Shown here piece by piece: positions 40,717-51,122 of a stretch of 64,000 bases of DNA. The DNA is from Stomorhina lunata (taxonomy: Eukaryota > Arthropoda > Insecta > Diptera > Rhiniidae), in the NCBI GenBank assembly GCA_933228675.1, contig OW121743.1, positions 12,092,464 through 12,156,463 on the forward strand, read 5' to 3'. Below the pieces are notes generated by a model. That model saw only the letters and a list, made by a program, of their open reading frames with translations. It ran no database searches and was not told the DNA's origin. The translations under genes and the position numbers were made by a program. Within the stretch, counting starts at the first letter, position 1; every line of letters begins with the position of its first letter.

Positions 40717-41675
40717 TTTTCTCTTGTTCTGTTTAAAATAATTTTTGTTATGGAACACTAGACGCTAATTAATTAGTTTACACGACAGGTTCCTCTAATT
40801 GAAAAATATATTAATAATATAGTAATTAACGCCATTTATTTATTCCCTTATTATTTATACTTATGCTACACATATCGCTCATTTGCATGTATAATGACAT
40901 AAATCAAAAATGTTATTCTGAAAAATTTGTTTCACTTTTGGTACCCGATACCAAAGTTTATTAATATGTCGTCGGGAAAGATATATAAAAGATATATAAA
41001 GATATATAAAAGATATGTTAAAAACCCACTAATAAGAAAATTAAAAAGTTTTTTGCTTCTCCTGAAAAATCAGTATTTTGCAGATAAACCATTTTAGATA
41101 TAGGCCAATGTTGGGCAAAGTCTCTGATTTTCTCTTATTTTGTATTTTGTTACCCCTAGGGTAAGCAAAATACGAAATCAGAGAGATTTTGCCCTACATT
41201 AATATAGACCGACGATGTATAAGTTCATTTTTAGGATTGGTCTACGGCCAACTAAATGAAATACAATACTTTTCGGTTATATTGGGCTTGTACTAATATT
41301 TATAATGAATAGAAATATTGGTCTAAGATCCACCTTTTAGTATACCGATCGGTTCAGAATCACAAGCAAAGCCCTTCTGCCTGCTAAAAATAAGATAGGG
41401 CTCAAATGGAAGGAACTATAAGTAAAATTTTACTTATTCAATGAAAAGTGTGTTAATAAAATTGAATGAGTTCCAAAGCAGCAAATTTTGATTTAAGTCA
41501 CTATTTACATAAATAAGCGTTATAAATATTGCGTCTGCGTTACGTATATTCTAAGTAATTTTAATATAAATCTTTTGTCTTAATGTTGATTTGGTTTAAA
41601 TCAATTTAAAAGCCTTCGAAATAAATTTTTATCATTTTGATAACAAAGTTTTATAAAAAAAATTTTATTATTTTG
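40717..41675. other. Upstream region of the first Obp19a-like gene
   Basis: AT-rich. Holds an ATATAAAAGAT short tandem at ~40,981-41,018, a ~82-bp palindrome at 41,113-41,194, and a small E2 scrap (ATAGAAATATTGGTCTAAGA) at ~41,300. No gene. Confidence 0.5.
41113..41194. repeat. Imperfect ~82-bp palindrome
   Basis: GGGCAAAGTCTCTGATTTTC on the left is matched by GAAATCAGAGAGATTTTGCC on the right, and the inner words GTATTTTGTTACCC and GGGTAAGCAAAATAC also pair around a CTA centre. It can fold into one long hairpin. It is probably a tiny foldback MITE. Confidence 0.7.
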
Positions 41676-44600
41676 ATGAAAGTGATGGATTATAAACGAA
41701 GTTTTCTAACGTATTTCATTGTTTATCTGGGCGTAGTAACGGAAGTATTTGGCGGTGTAAGTTGGAACTGAAAAGGTTCGTTTTTAAATTGTGTAAATAT
41801 TAATTGGCCATAAGAAAGGTCTCTTAGTTTCGAATTCCAAAATAATGGTATTAAATCCTGATCATTTTCAACCGATTATAATTTTCAACTTTGGACATGG
41901 ATTAAAATAATAAAAGGCCATTTTAGTAATAAAGCCCTATTAAAGACCCATAATACAAGTTTACAAATTAAGGTAAATTTTTGGATCAGAGCATATGACA
42001 ACATATCTTGACGTTCATTGAATTCAAATTCGAGTTTCGATTTTCAAAATGAGTTCTAGTTTGTGAGTTCGCGCATGTTGGCAGCCCTGCTTAATGACAG
42101 TCAGCTGTTGGCATCGCTAGAAACATTTCTTTCTAAGTAACCGCAAATCTCCGGATCTCAAGCAGATAATCTACAGTTTGTTGATGTTGACGGCACAAAG
42201 ATTTGGCGAAAATCGAAAAACTGTTGGATTTTAATACGTTAAACAGATACCAAATAATACAAGCGGCTCAGTTCGACTACTCTTTATTTCTAATTTAAAA
42301 CTTTTTAATGAATAAATGGAGATTAATTGTAAAAAATGTTTTATATTTTATATCTCGAAAACTAGAATTAATATCAAAAAACGGAGTGTAGATTCGGATT
42401 CAAACGTCGGTTACGTAACTTTTGATATTAGTTTGGACAAGATTAACTAGACAAGATTAAAAGTAATAATTAATAAAATTTTCCTAAAATATTTCTTTAC
42501 AGGCCACCGAAAAGCAAATGTGGGATGCAGCTAATTTGATGAGAGACGTATGTTTGCCAAAATTTCCAATGGTTTCGAAGAAAACAGCTGATGACATCAG
42601 AGAGGGTACAATACCTAACGAAAAGGATCCAAAGTGTTATATCAATTGTATCTTGGAATTAATGCAAACGGTAAATGTTACAGTACATATTTGTCTTATT
42701 TTTTTTCGAAATTCGTGCGTTAATTCCTATACTTCCCATAGGTTTGACTTTGCGACATAATGATTTCGGCCCCTCACAGCCAATAATTTGGAGGTTAGGT
42801 TAAAGTGTCAGTCTTGTAATAAGGCGCATTATAAAGAATATGAAGCCTATAGTGTTACCACAGAAGTTAGCAAAACTTTCTTCGTTGAACCACCGGAATT
42901 CGTTCGTTATTTCGGGTGCTTTCAATAGGACTGACTTCCCGAAATAAAGATTTTGGCATCTCACAGCCAATAATTTATAGGTTAAGTTAATGTGTCAGTC
43001 TGGTAATATTAGACAATTAGACCATGAAGTCCATTGTGTTACCACGGAAGCTAGCAAAAAGCATATCCCTATCTTTTACAGTTGAACCACCGAAATTCGA
43101 GCATTATTTCGGGTACTTCCAATAGGACTGACTTCCCGAAATAAAGATTTTGGCATCTCACAGCCAATAATTTATAGGTTAGGTTAATGTGTCAGTCTGG
43201 TAATATTAGACAATTAGACCATGAAGTCCATTGTGTTACCACGGAAGCTAGCAAAAAGCATATCCCTATCTTTTACAGTTGAACCACCGAAATTCGAGCA
43301 TTATTTCGGGTACTTCCAATAGGACTGACTTCCCGAAATAAAGATTTCGGCCTCTCACAGCCAACAATTTGTAGGTTGGGTTAATTTGTCAGTCTGGTAG
43401 TAAGACACAATTGGACTATGAAGTCCATTGTGCTATCAAGGAAGCTAACAACTTCCCTAACTTCCTCTGTAGAAAAATCCAGATTGTTAAAAAAGGCAAT
43501 GAGTCGGCGAATATCAACAGACATTAACTGTAAGGAGTCCCAAGTCTTGCTTGCTTGCTCCTCTGGTCTACAGTTTCCTGGAATGTTCATTTAGCCCAGA
43601 AACCATATAATATGAATAATAATCTACAAGGCCATCTTCTTGAGAAATCTTAGGCAATTAAGGACTTTGCATCTAAACGACAGAATCTATAAAAAAATTT
43701 CTTTGGCTTAGATTAGGTTAAGGTGGCTGATGACATATTGTGCGTTCTTGAATATGATCTCTTTGTGTTACCTGCAGGGGGTAGATAAGAAGGCTCAATT
43801 AGGATCTGCCAGATGCAATCATATTAATATTTGAGATCTTAGATAGATCGTGCCGTAGCCCAGAGTAGCCCAGACGATAAGCTCTATGATCTGCAGTGGC
43901 AGAGGAAGTGAATGACAGTTTCTTCCTTCTTTGCTTGTAAGATGTCTCGCCATCTCATTTAGGGCCCGGTATTCGCAAATCGGACCTAAAATCTTAAAGA
44001 CGTAAGATAACGAATGAATGGTGGATTGACTATCAGTACAGAAACGAATATCTCTAATGAGGAAAGATGCATCGGAAGCTATTGGAAAGTCTCAGGAAAA
44101 TAATTTAAAGTATTTCCAAGATCGTCACAGCCCAGAAAAGTTTATTAAACTTAATATTTAACTTAATAGGGACTTAATAAAGTGTATCCCAACAAGAATG
44201 CAATTTTTAAATTTGGCGCGATTCGAAGTGTCATTGTTCGACATTTGAACAATTGTTATTGTTTGCTAGTAGAGCGCTACACGAATGAACAACGCATTCT
44301 CATTGTGAAATTGTTTTACCAAAACGGTGAAAGTTTTACGGCTACAGTTCGCAAATTGTGATCAATTTGGGATCACAATAATGCTCCAAAAGAGTCCAGT
44401 GTAAAGAGATTAATGGACAAATTTGCCGAAACTGGGTTTTTTAGTGATGTAAAGATAACAACGAGCCTTCGACCTGGTCGATCGACCGAAAATGTCGCAG
44501 CAGTACGTGATGATGTCGCTCAAACTCCACCCACCTCAATTCGACACCGAGCTCCGCAAATTGGTGTCTCCAAATCGACTATGCAGCGAATTTTGACGAA

Positions 44601-46143
44601 AGATTTGCATCTTCATGCGTGCAAAGCTCAATTGACTCAGGAACTGAAGCCAGATGACCATGGACAGCGAAGGTAGTTCGTTAATTGGGTATTGGAGAGA
44701 CAACATGAAAATGCTAATTTTGCCGATAAAATCATCGTCAGTGACGAGGCCTATTTCCATCTTAATGACTTCGTCAATAGGCAGAATTGTCGCATTAGGG
44801 GTGAGTAAGATACGCGAGTGATTCACGAGAAGCAAATGCATCCTCAACGTGTCACTGTGTGGTGTGGATTTGGGCTAGAGGAATCATTGGACCTGTTTTT
44901 GTGAAACTGATGCAGGTCAAGTGCAAACAGTCAATGGTGTTCGGTATCGTGAAATGATAACCAGTTTTTTCTTGCCTATAATTGAAGAAATGAATGTGGA
45001 GGGCATGGGGTTTGAACAAAACGATGCCACATGTCATACTGCCAGAGAAACAATTCAATTGCTACATCAGTCATTTCCCGGTCGTGTTATTTGGCGTTTT
45101 GGAGACCAGAATTGGCCGCCTAGATCGTGCGACTTAACACTTGTAGATGTTTTTCTTTTGGGTTTTTTGAAGTCGATGGTTTACGTGAATAAGCCGACGA
45201 CGACTCAAGCCTTATGAGAGGAAATTGGACGCTGCATTAATGAAATACCGCAGCATTTATGCATAAAGATCATTGAAAATTTCATTAAAAGATCGCGTGT
45301 GTGTCAGTAAAGCCGCGGCTGCCATTTGCTCGATATCTTGTTCCATACATAACCTCATTCTGTCTAATTTAAAGTATCACGATTTTTTTTAAATATCTGT
45401 GTTTTATATTAAATTTAAAAATTGCGTTCTAGTTGGGACATCCTTTAGTCTTAAAAAATATTGTTCAGAAGCAATTACGTTACGAAATATCTGAGGTGGA
45501 AAAAAGTCAATTGACACAATTACCCTAGAGGCGTAGTAGATTCACTTCGCTTAAAAAAATGGTTCAAAGTAAAGGACGAGCACGAAAATTACGATTTTTT
45601 GGAAGAAGAGTTTTTACAAGATTTGCCACAATAAAGGTCGATTATTTAGTCAGGTCGGTCGAAATTGAAGTGATCTCTAATGTGGTAACTCTTTTAACTA
45701 TTGTTATAAGTATGGCAACTCCAAGAATTTGTCATTGACAGGTGGCATGCAACCCTGCCACCTTTTGGCTTTTCCGTTTTTGTATTTTGTTTGTGTAAGG
45801 ACTTACACGTTTTTTTAAGAATAAACACTTTAAAACTTTTTATTTGAATGACAATCAGTCCACATTTGATCTCAGTGTCATATGATCGGTCTTAAATGAC
45901 CATAATACTTTTGTTACTATATTTTTAATTCTATTTCTATTCTAGATGAAAAAAGGAAAATTTAACTTGGATGCAGCTTTGAGACAAGTCGAAACGCTAA
46001 TGGAGGATAGTTACAAGCCGGAGTATAGAAAGGGTTTGGCGAAATGCAAAAATGAAGCAAATGGCATTAAAAATCACTGCGAAGCCTCTTATTTGATGTT
46101 AGTATGCCTTAGAAAGGAAATAACGAGATTTGTATTTCCCTGA
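41676..46143 (+). CDS. Obp19a: Odorant-binding protein, Obp19a-like copy 1 (three exons)
   Basis: Exons 41,676-41,756, 42,503-42,670 and 45,946-46,143; donors GGT|GTAAGT and ACG|GTAAAT, acceptors TTACAG and TTCTAG, all phase 0. The product is 148 residues. Residues 1-27 form a signal peptide with a basic start (MKVMDYKRSF) and hydrophobic core. The mature chain has six cysteines at 44, 72, 76, 117, 128 and 137: C-x3-C (CYINC) and C-x8-C spacing as in classical insect OBPs, predicted to form three disulphides. LMRDVCLPKFPMV and the FVFP C-terminus resemble Drosophila Obp19a. It is secreted into sensillar lymph and carries hydrophobic ligands. Intron 2 (3.3 kb) is swollen by a tandem repeat and a mariner-like element. 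AATAAA lies 9 nt past the stop. Orthology to Obp19a is from memory of the family. Confidence 0.9.
42749..43600. repeat. Four-copy ~197-bp tandem repeat in OBP copy 1, intron 2
   Basis: The word CACAGCCAATAATTT recurs at 42,775, 42,962, 43,159 and (as CACAGCCAACAATTT) 43,356, giving periods of 187, 197 and 197. Copies 2 and 3 are practically identical; the outer ones are diverged. Each contains CTTCCCGAAATAAAGATTT and GAAGTCCATTGTG. Confidence 0.9.
44180..45445 (+). mobile_element. Mariner/IS630-like element (family F), near complete but dead
   Basis: TA-flanked, with inverted ends AAGTGTATCCCAACAAGAAT and ATTGCGTTCTAGTTGGGACA. Frames give TNEQRILIVKLFYQNGESF, SSVKRLMDKFAETG, the second helix-turn-helix RAPQIGVSKSTMQRIL, then SDEAYFHLNDFVNRQN (first Asp), a QNDATCHTA block where the second Asp is displaced (QQDGA expected), and WPPRSCDLT (third Asp). 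Stops after VRKL and at several later points show inactivity. By my count on a related copy, 36 residues separate the second and third Asp. It is the parent type of the copies at 30.2, 38.5 and 54.8 kb. Confidence 0.85.
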
Positions 46144-46154
46144 GGTAGAAAATA

Positions 46155-48095
46155 AAACTAGTTTTAAGTTTTAAATATATTATAATATAAAAATCAATAG
46201 TTTTAGGTAAATTTGTGTAATTTTTTTCCAAAACTTTTACCCCCTAATTCGCAGACGAATTAAAAAAGTATTAAGACTTATTGTAGGAAATTTATATGGA
46301 AAATTTGAATTATAAACTTGTCAGAGTTTTATATTTCTCTTATGAATTAGAGGTTAAGTCTATAATTTAACTAAACGTTTTGCTTAACACTTCATCGCTA
46401 GTTCAATGTTTACATAAACTTTTTTCGAATATAACCTATAATTTTATAATCAACTTAAAACAAAACTATATTTATTTAAATTTCATTACTTTTTATTTTA
46501 AATGACTCTATTCTCAGAAATAATTTCAACAGAAAAATCGTTAACAAAGATTTATATAATTTTGTAATTTTACAACTCCCTTCCGTTTTAATCATAGAGC
46601 AAAAGCTGACAAAGCTTGTTATGATGTAGAACAACTTATGTTTGTTCAGAATTTATGTCATAACATAAATTATTGCATATACTTGCAGTTCTACCTTGTT
46701 TGCATGCGTTTTATGAGTTATCGCCAGTTTTATAATTGTATGTTTAATTCCAACACTTGTCAACATTCAATATTTTGACATGATGACTGTCAGCTATCAT
46801 TTAATAAAATTCAAAGTTAATATGTAACTAAATCATTTATTTGTTAACACTTTGGACTTTAATGGCGGCAAATAGGTTAGGCTATAAAGAGGGAGACTAG
46901 TCCCATGATTAGAGGCATAGTCATAGCTTTTTTAGAACACTGAAGTGGCTCAACTATCCCTAGATAGATTTATTATTTCATGTTCTCCAGCCGATTTGAT
47001 TTATTTTACATCGACAGCTTGTTAATGCTAAAGGACTTAACGCCCATGCAATTAAAGAAATTGATGCTTAGCATAAATGGGACTCGAACATAGGTAGAAT
47101 ATATGTTATGCTTAGTAGTCAACATGATAACCAAATAAGCGGCAGCACCCTTAAAGTAATATTACAAAGAACCTAGTAGATTAATATAAGAAACCCCAAG
47201 GGGATTGGATAACATGCGGTATATAATCACTGAAGTTGCCTGAACACTCCTAGTATTTGGGAAATTACTGTAATGAGACATCTATGACAGTATTGCACCA
47301 AGCTAATTTTGGCTGTTCCCATAGCAATTGTAACCGAATCTTCTTCTTCTTCTGGGCCTCACCAACCGAATCTTAACCTCTAAAAACATCTGAAACGGAA
47401 TGTGATCTAACCGGAAATAATCTCAAATGGTGAACTACAAATGGTAGCGAATGTAGTGATTTCCTGAACATTAAGCCCTAATATGAGAAGGTAGACCAAA
47501 GTAGTCTTTATTCCCAAAGCGGTTAAATCTTTTCATGCGAGACCGACAAATTTAAGACGAATAACCTTGTCTTCGTTCCCTTGAAGATATCGGAGAGACG
47601 AATTTTCAGGCATCTTAGATACGATATCGACCAGAAGATCGTGTTAGCATGTTTATTCCACTGAAGCAGCTCTGCCTTGATGGGATTCCTTAAAGATTCA
47701 CTCGCCATAAAGTAGTATATAGTGATAGCTTTTCTATATATTAAAGGAGCTTCTAAGAAGGCAACGATAGCTAAATCTCTACTTTATCTAGAATTTGAAG
47801 TTTGTAATAGAAGCTTGTGACGATCTTCCGTTACAGGGTGTCTGATGATGGCAAATTTATATTTTTAAATTCGATTATTTCAAAACTTAATAAACGGTAC
47901 GGAGGTAGATTGGCGCCGTCGGAATTTTAGACTGTGTGGATTTGTCGCCTTACTGGGACTTCCAGGAGCGATTATTCATAAAATTTTATAAATTATCTGA
48001 AGTTTCATTCTTTTAAACATTCAAACCGTTCTAGAACTCAAAGAAAGTGACAGTGATTTACGCAGACATTTTTGTGACACATTGTTGGAGCGTTT
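46155..48095. other. Gap between OBP copies: no gene recognised
   Basis: AT-rich to ~46,850, then more balanced sequence with scattered short open frames that I could not match. It looks like old transposon debris (codon-like composition, no intact frame). Confidence 0.4.
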
Positions 48096-48225
48096 TCGCA
48101 CTCTAAATCCCACTTTTGAAACGACGAGGCTCAATTTCACTTTAACGGCCCCGTCAATAAGCAACACTGCCGTTACTGGTCTTCAAATGCTGTGGCATAC
48201 ACAACCAGAGCTTTGATGAATTTGG
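48096..48225 (+). mobile_element. IS630/mariner-type transposase scrap
   Basis: The frame reads NDEAQFHFNGPVNKQHCRYW then SSNAVAYT, the block around the first catalytic residue (DEA-x-F-x-x-NG-x-VNKQN-x-RYW). Only this block is left. Confidence 0.65.
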
Positions 48226-48713
48226 GGAAAATTTCCCCAAAAAACTGATTAGTCGTTTTGGGGACATACCATGAGAGATCAGCGGACTGTTTTTGAATAT
48301 AGGATGAAGAATTCAGAGACCTTATGTCATCTTGGTTATTCAAACTGGTGTGAGGATATTACATCTCATCCGATAAGCTACTTCCTAAATTACCGAAATT
48401 TAGGACTTAAAAACACTAAAGTGATCAGGTAGCTTTCGTGTTCGATTGTTGATATCGCCGCAGAAGTTGTCGTTTCTATGATACTTATATCCAGAGTTAG
48501 CATACGCAAATTGCATTTAGTCCATCTGATCCACAAACTTACCATTCGCGGCCAGATGTTGAATTAAGGAAGACAGAATGCAGAAACTAAAGTAGCTAAA
48601 GAAGCTTTCCTGCTAATAAAATAGCTACTTATGTTTAGAGATAGCCTGAAACTCAGCTTCTTGTCCAGCAAAACCCTTGGCTCTGTCAGCAAAAAGAGAT
48701 TTCCAAGAAGATA

Positions 48714-48985
48714 GGTTCAACTGGTGGAATTTTGTACCTCATGGCGAACAGAACTAATTCAGAATTTTCTTGGTAGTGGGAAGGGTGGATATCTCGGATT
48801 GTACTCAGAAAGTTTATTTTAACTGGTATTCGATTCTGACTTCAACATCAAAGTAGGTTCAACTAGTGAAATTTTGTACCTCAAGGCGATTCAGAACTAA
48901 TTCAGTTTCTCTTCCATCATAGTCGGAAGGGTGGATGTCTCGGAGTGTACTTAAAAAGTTACCTTTAACTGCTTCGATTTTGTCT
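48714..48985. repeat. Two-copy ~142-bp direct repeat
   Basis: GGTTCAACTGGTGGAATTTT at 48,714 and GGTTCAACTAGTGAAATTTT at 48,856 start copies that share GAAGGGTGGAT-TCTCGGA and CTTCAACA. Identity is about 80 percent by eye. The source is unknown; 48,986-49,360 has no recognisable feature. Confidence 0.7.
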
Positions 48986-49369
48986 TCAACAGCAGCTAGG
49001 GATTACCGTTGAACTCTCAACAAGAAGACTAAGAAGCTTAATATTGATCTTATTTCGGTGCCGAGACATGAATATAAAGAAAGACAGACCATGTAGGAAG
49101 CAAGATTTAAAACTACTTTACAAATTCCAGAAGCACTAGAGTATTGCAAGTTCCTACTGCTAGAGGGAGCATGTAATTTATCTAAAGATATAAGTATCGT
49201 CCTCTTTCCGATGATTTAGTTATTCCAGACAAATGACAGCTTAAAAACATTCTTACCTATAACAGTCACTATCAAGACCCGATGTAATCTTACTTGTGTC
49301 AGTCATAACAGAACACTTTCCATCATAACAGAAGATACGCGGTAGGGATGAAGGTGGTAACGACATGAC

Positions 49370-50026
49370 AATCATGTGCCCTGTTCTGTCGTATAGAACG
49401 CAAACCCGTCAACACACATCAATGTTGATGTGAAGGTATATTTAATTATCTTAGGAGTTTGGTATCTGCTGCCCCCGACGAGGATATTGAATCCCGTCTT
49501 AATAAGGCAAAATTTGCATTCGGCATTCTCTGAGCTTTGCAAATCTCGGCAAATATCAACAACAACTAAGTTACAAATATTCAACTCGAATGCCAAGTCC
49601 TTCCTCTATTAGGGTTGCAAAACTTGGAAACGCATAAGTGTCATCGATATGGGCCTGCAAAACTTTGCAAACAAATGCTTAAGGGAAATCCTTAATTTAT
49701 GGTGTCCGAATCATATAAGAAATGAAGATCTGCTAAAAGCGACAAACCAAATTCTAGCTTTTATAAAGATTTGTCAACAGAAATCGCGGTGGATAGTCCA
49801 GGCCAACATATACCAACAACGACAACTGCTTCGTTGGAATCCACAGGAAAGAAGCCGCCGTGTTGGTGTACCTGCTAGATCGTGGAGAAGGTCAATTGAT
49901 ACGGAGTTGCAAGCAACAAACTATTGATGGATGTCGTATGCCTAACATCTTGCAATAGAGTCGGTTATAAAAGGATGGTTGAGGCCCTATGCTCCACTGG
50001 GAGTCAAGTATAACAGAAGAAGAATG
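49370..50026 (+). mobile_element. Family A LINE, 3' portion
   Basis: The frame reads LNKAKFAFGILxALQ-like, then RQISTTTKLQIFNSNAKSFL, LQNFANKCLREILNLWCPNH and RNEDLLKATNQIL. The 3' end is complete: GAGGCCCTATGCTCCACTGG, GAGTCAAG and a short GAA-rich tail (AACAGAAGAAGAA) at ~50,010-50,025. Confidence 0.75.
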
Positions 50027-50089
50027 GTAATAATTTTAGCGTAATAGTTTTAGGGATTTAAAACAGGAACAACACAAAAAGCTTTCGAA

Positions 50090-50590
50090 ACTCTAATTGA
50101 CTCTGTTTGCGAGTGCACCGGTCGATGGTTAGCAACTTTTTTGGTGTAAATTGAAGAAACACTAATGGCATGTGGTCTCAGCAATACGACGCAACACTGA
50201 ATTTTCAGATCTAACTGATATAGTGGAATTTGATTCCGTAAGGCTTTTTCTTGTGATGTTTTCCTTTTGAACCGCCCTGGTATAGCAGGTTAGTCAATCG
50301 CCTAGCATACCAGAGGTCGCAAGTTCGATCCCCGGCCAGACTCACTAGAAAAAGTAAGCCGTTCACCTCATAACTCAGCTAGCCACTGGTTATTGAGTAT
50401 TAGGCTATGTAAAACTTCTCTAACTAATGCATTTGCCGTGCGGAGCCGGAGTTAAAATGTAGGTTCCTTGTTCCAATTGGAATGACGTGGGAATTATGTA
50501 TGTGCATGTTAAGTTGCAGGTGTATGCAAATAAGCCAACAACTACAGCGGACCTTAGAGTTTAATTCAGCCTAAATTACGCTCCAAAGTC
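50090..50590 (+). mobile_element. Mariner-type fragment split by a SINE
   Basis: Transposase pieces MWSQQYDAT and GFFL-CFPF (the DLTPLDFFLWG region, damaged) stand before ~50,267; QVYANKPTTTADLRV resumes at ~50,518. The intervening DNA is a SINE at 50,268-50,500. Confidence 0.65.
50268..50500 (+). mobile_element. SINE inserted in a mariner fragment
   Basis: The head GAACCGCCCTGGTATAGCAG, B box GCAAGTTCGATCCCCGGCC, then the body with part of the middle (ACTCATTGAAAGG and neighbours) deleted, and the end GACGTGGGAATTATGTATGT. Confidence 0.8.
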
Positions 50591-50599
50591 TTGATATTA

Positions 50600-51122
50600 G
50601 AATGCATCCGAATCGGTAGAATACATTCTTCGTCATTGTCCTATACTCCAAAGAGTTCTTATAATGAAAATAAAGCAAATGTGGAACGTTGAGGTAAAAC
50701 TGCGATATTTCTACTTGCTACAACTAAAATCTTCACAAATACAAAAAATCTCGTGTCGCATCAGGATTAAGTTTAAATATTAGCTATTAATGTACAATTG
50801 TATGATCAATTATTCGAAAGTAAGTGCTTATTTAAATATTTTCTTATAAGATAATGTCTTTATAAATATATATTTGCTAGAAATTGAATTTCTCTATAAG
50901 GTTTCTATTACATGTATGTACTCGTAATCTCTCGTGCAACTTTCGAATAAAATGTCCAATCATCTCGATATTGCAATTTGCATATAAAGCTTTTGTTTTC
51001 CAATTGATTTGTTTTAAACGTATTTTATATATCTTCGAAATTTGTTGTAAATCTTTAAAAATCCGTTCAGTTCCTTATTTGTGGGCAGTAAAAAATTTTC
51101 TAATCCTAAAAATTTATTAAAA
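50600..51122. other. 5' region of the second Obp19a-like gene
   Basis: No gene. AT-rich and probably holds the promoter; CTATAAGG at ~50,894 is a weak TATA candidate but far from the start codon, so I do not assign it. Confidence 0.4.

Noticed and set aside
47523..47708. 61-codon minus-strand frame (MASESLRNPIKAELLQW)
   Set aside because: Resembles retroelement polyprotein wording but is too short and isolated to assign to a family.
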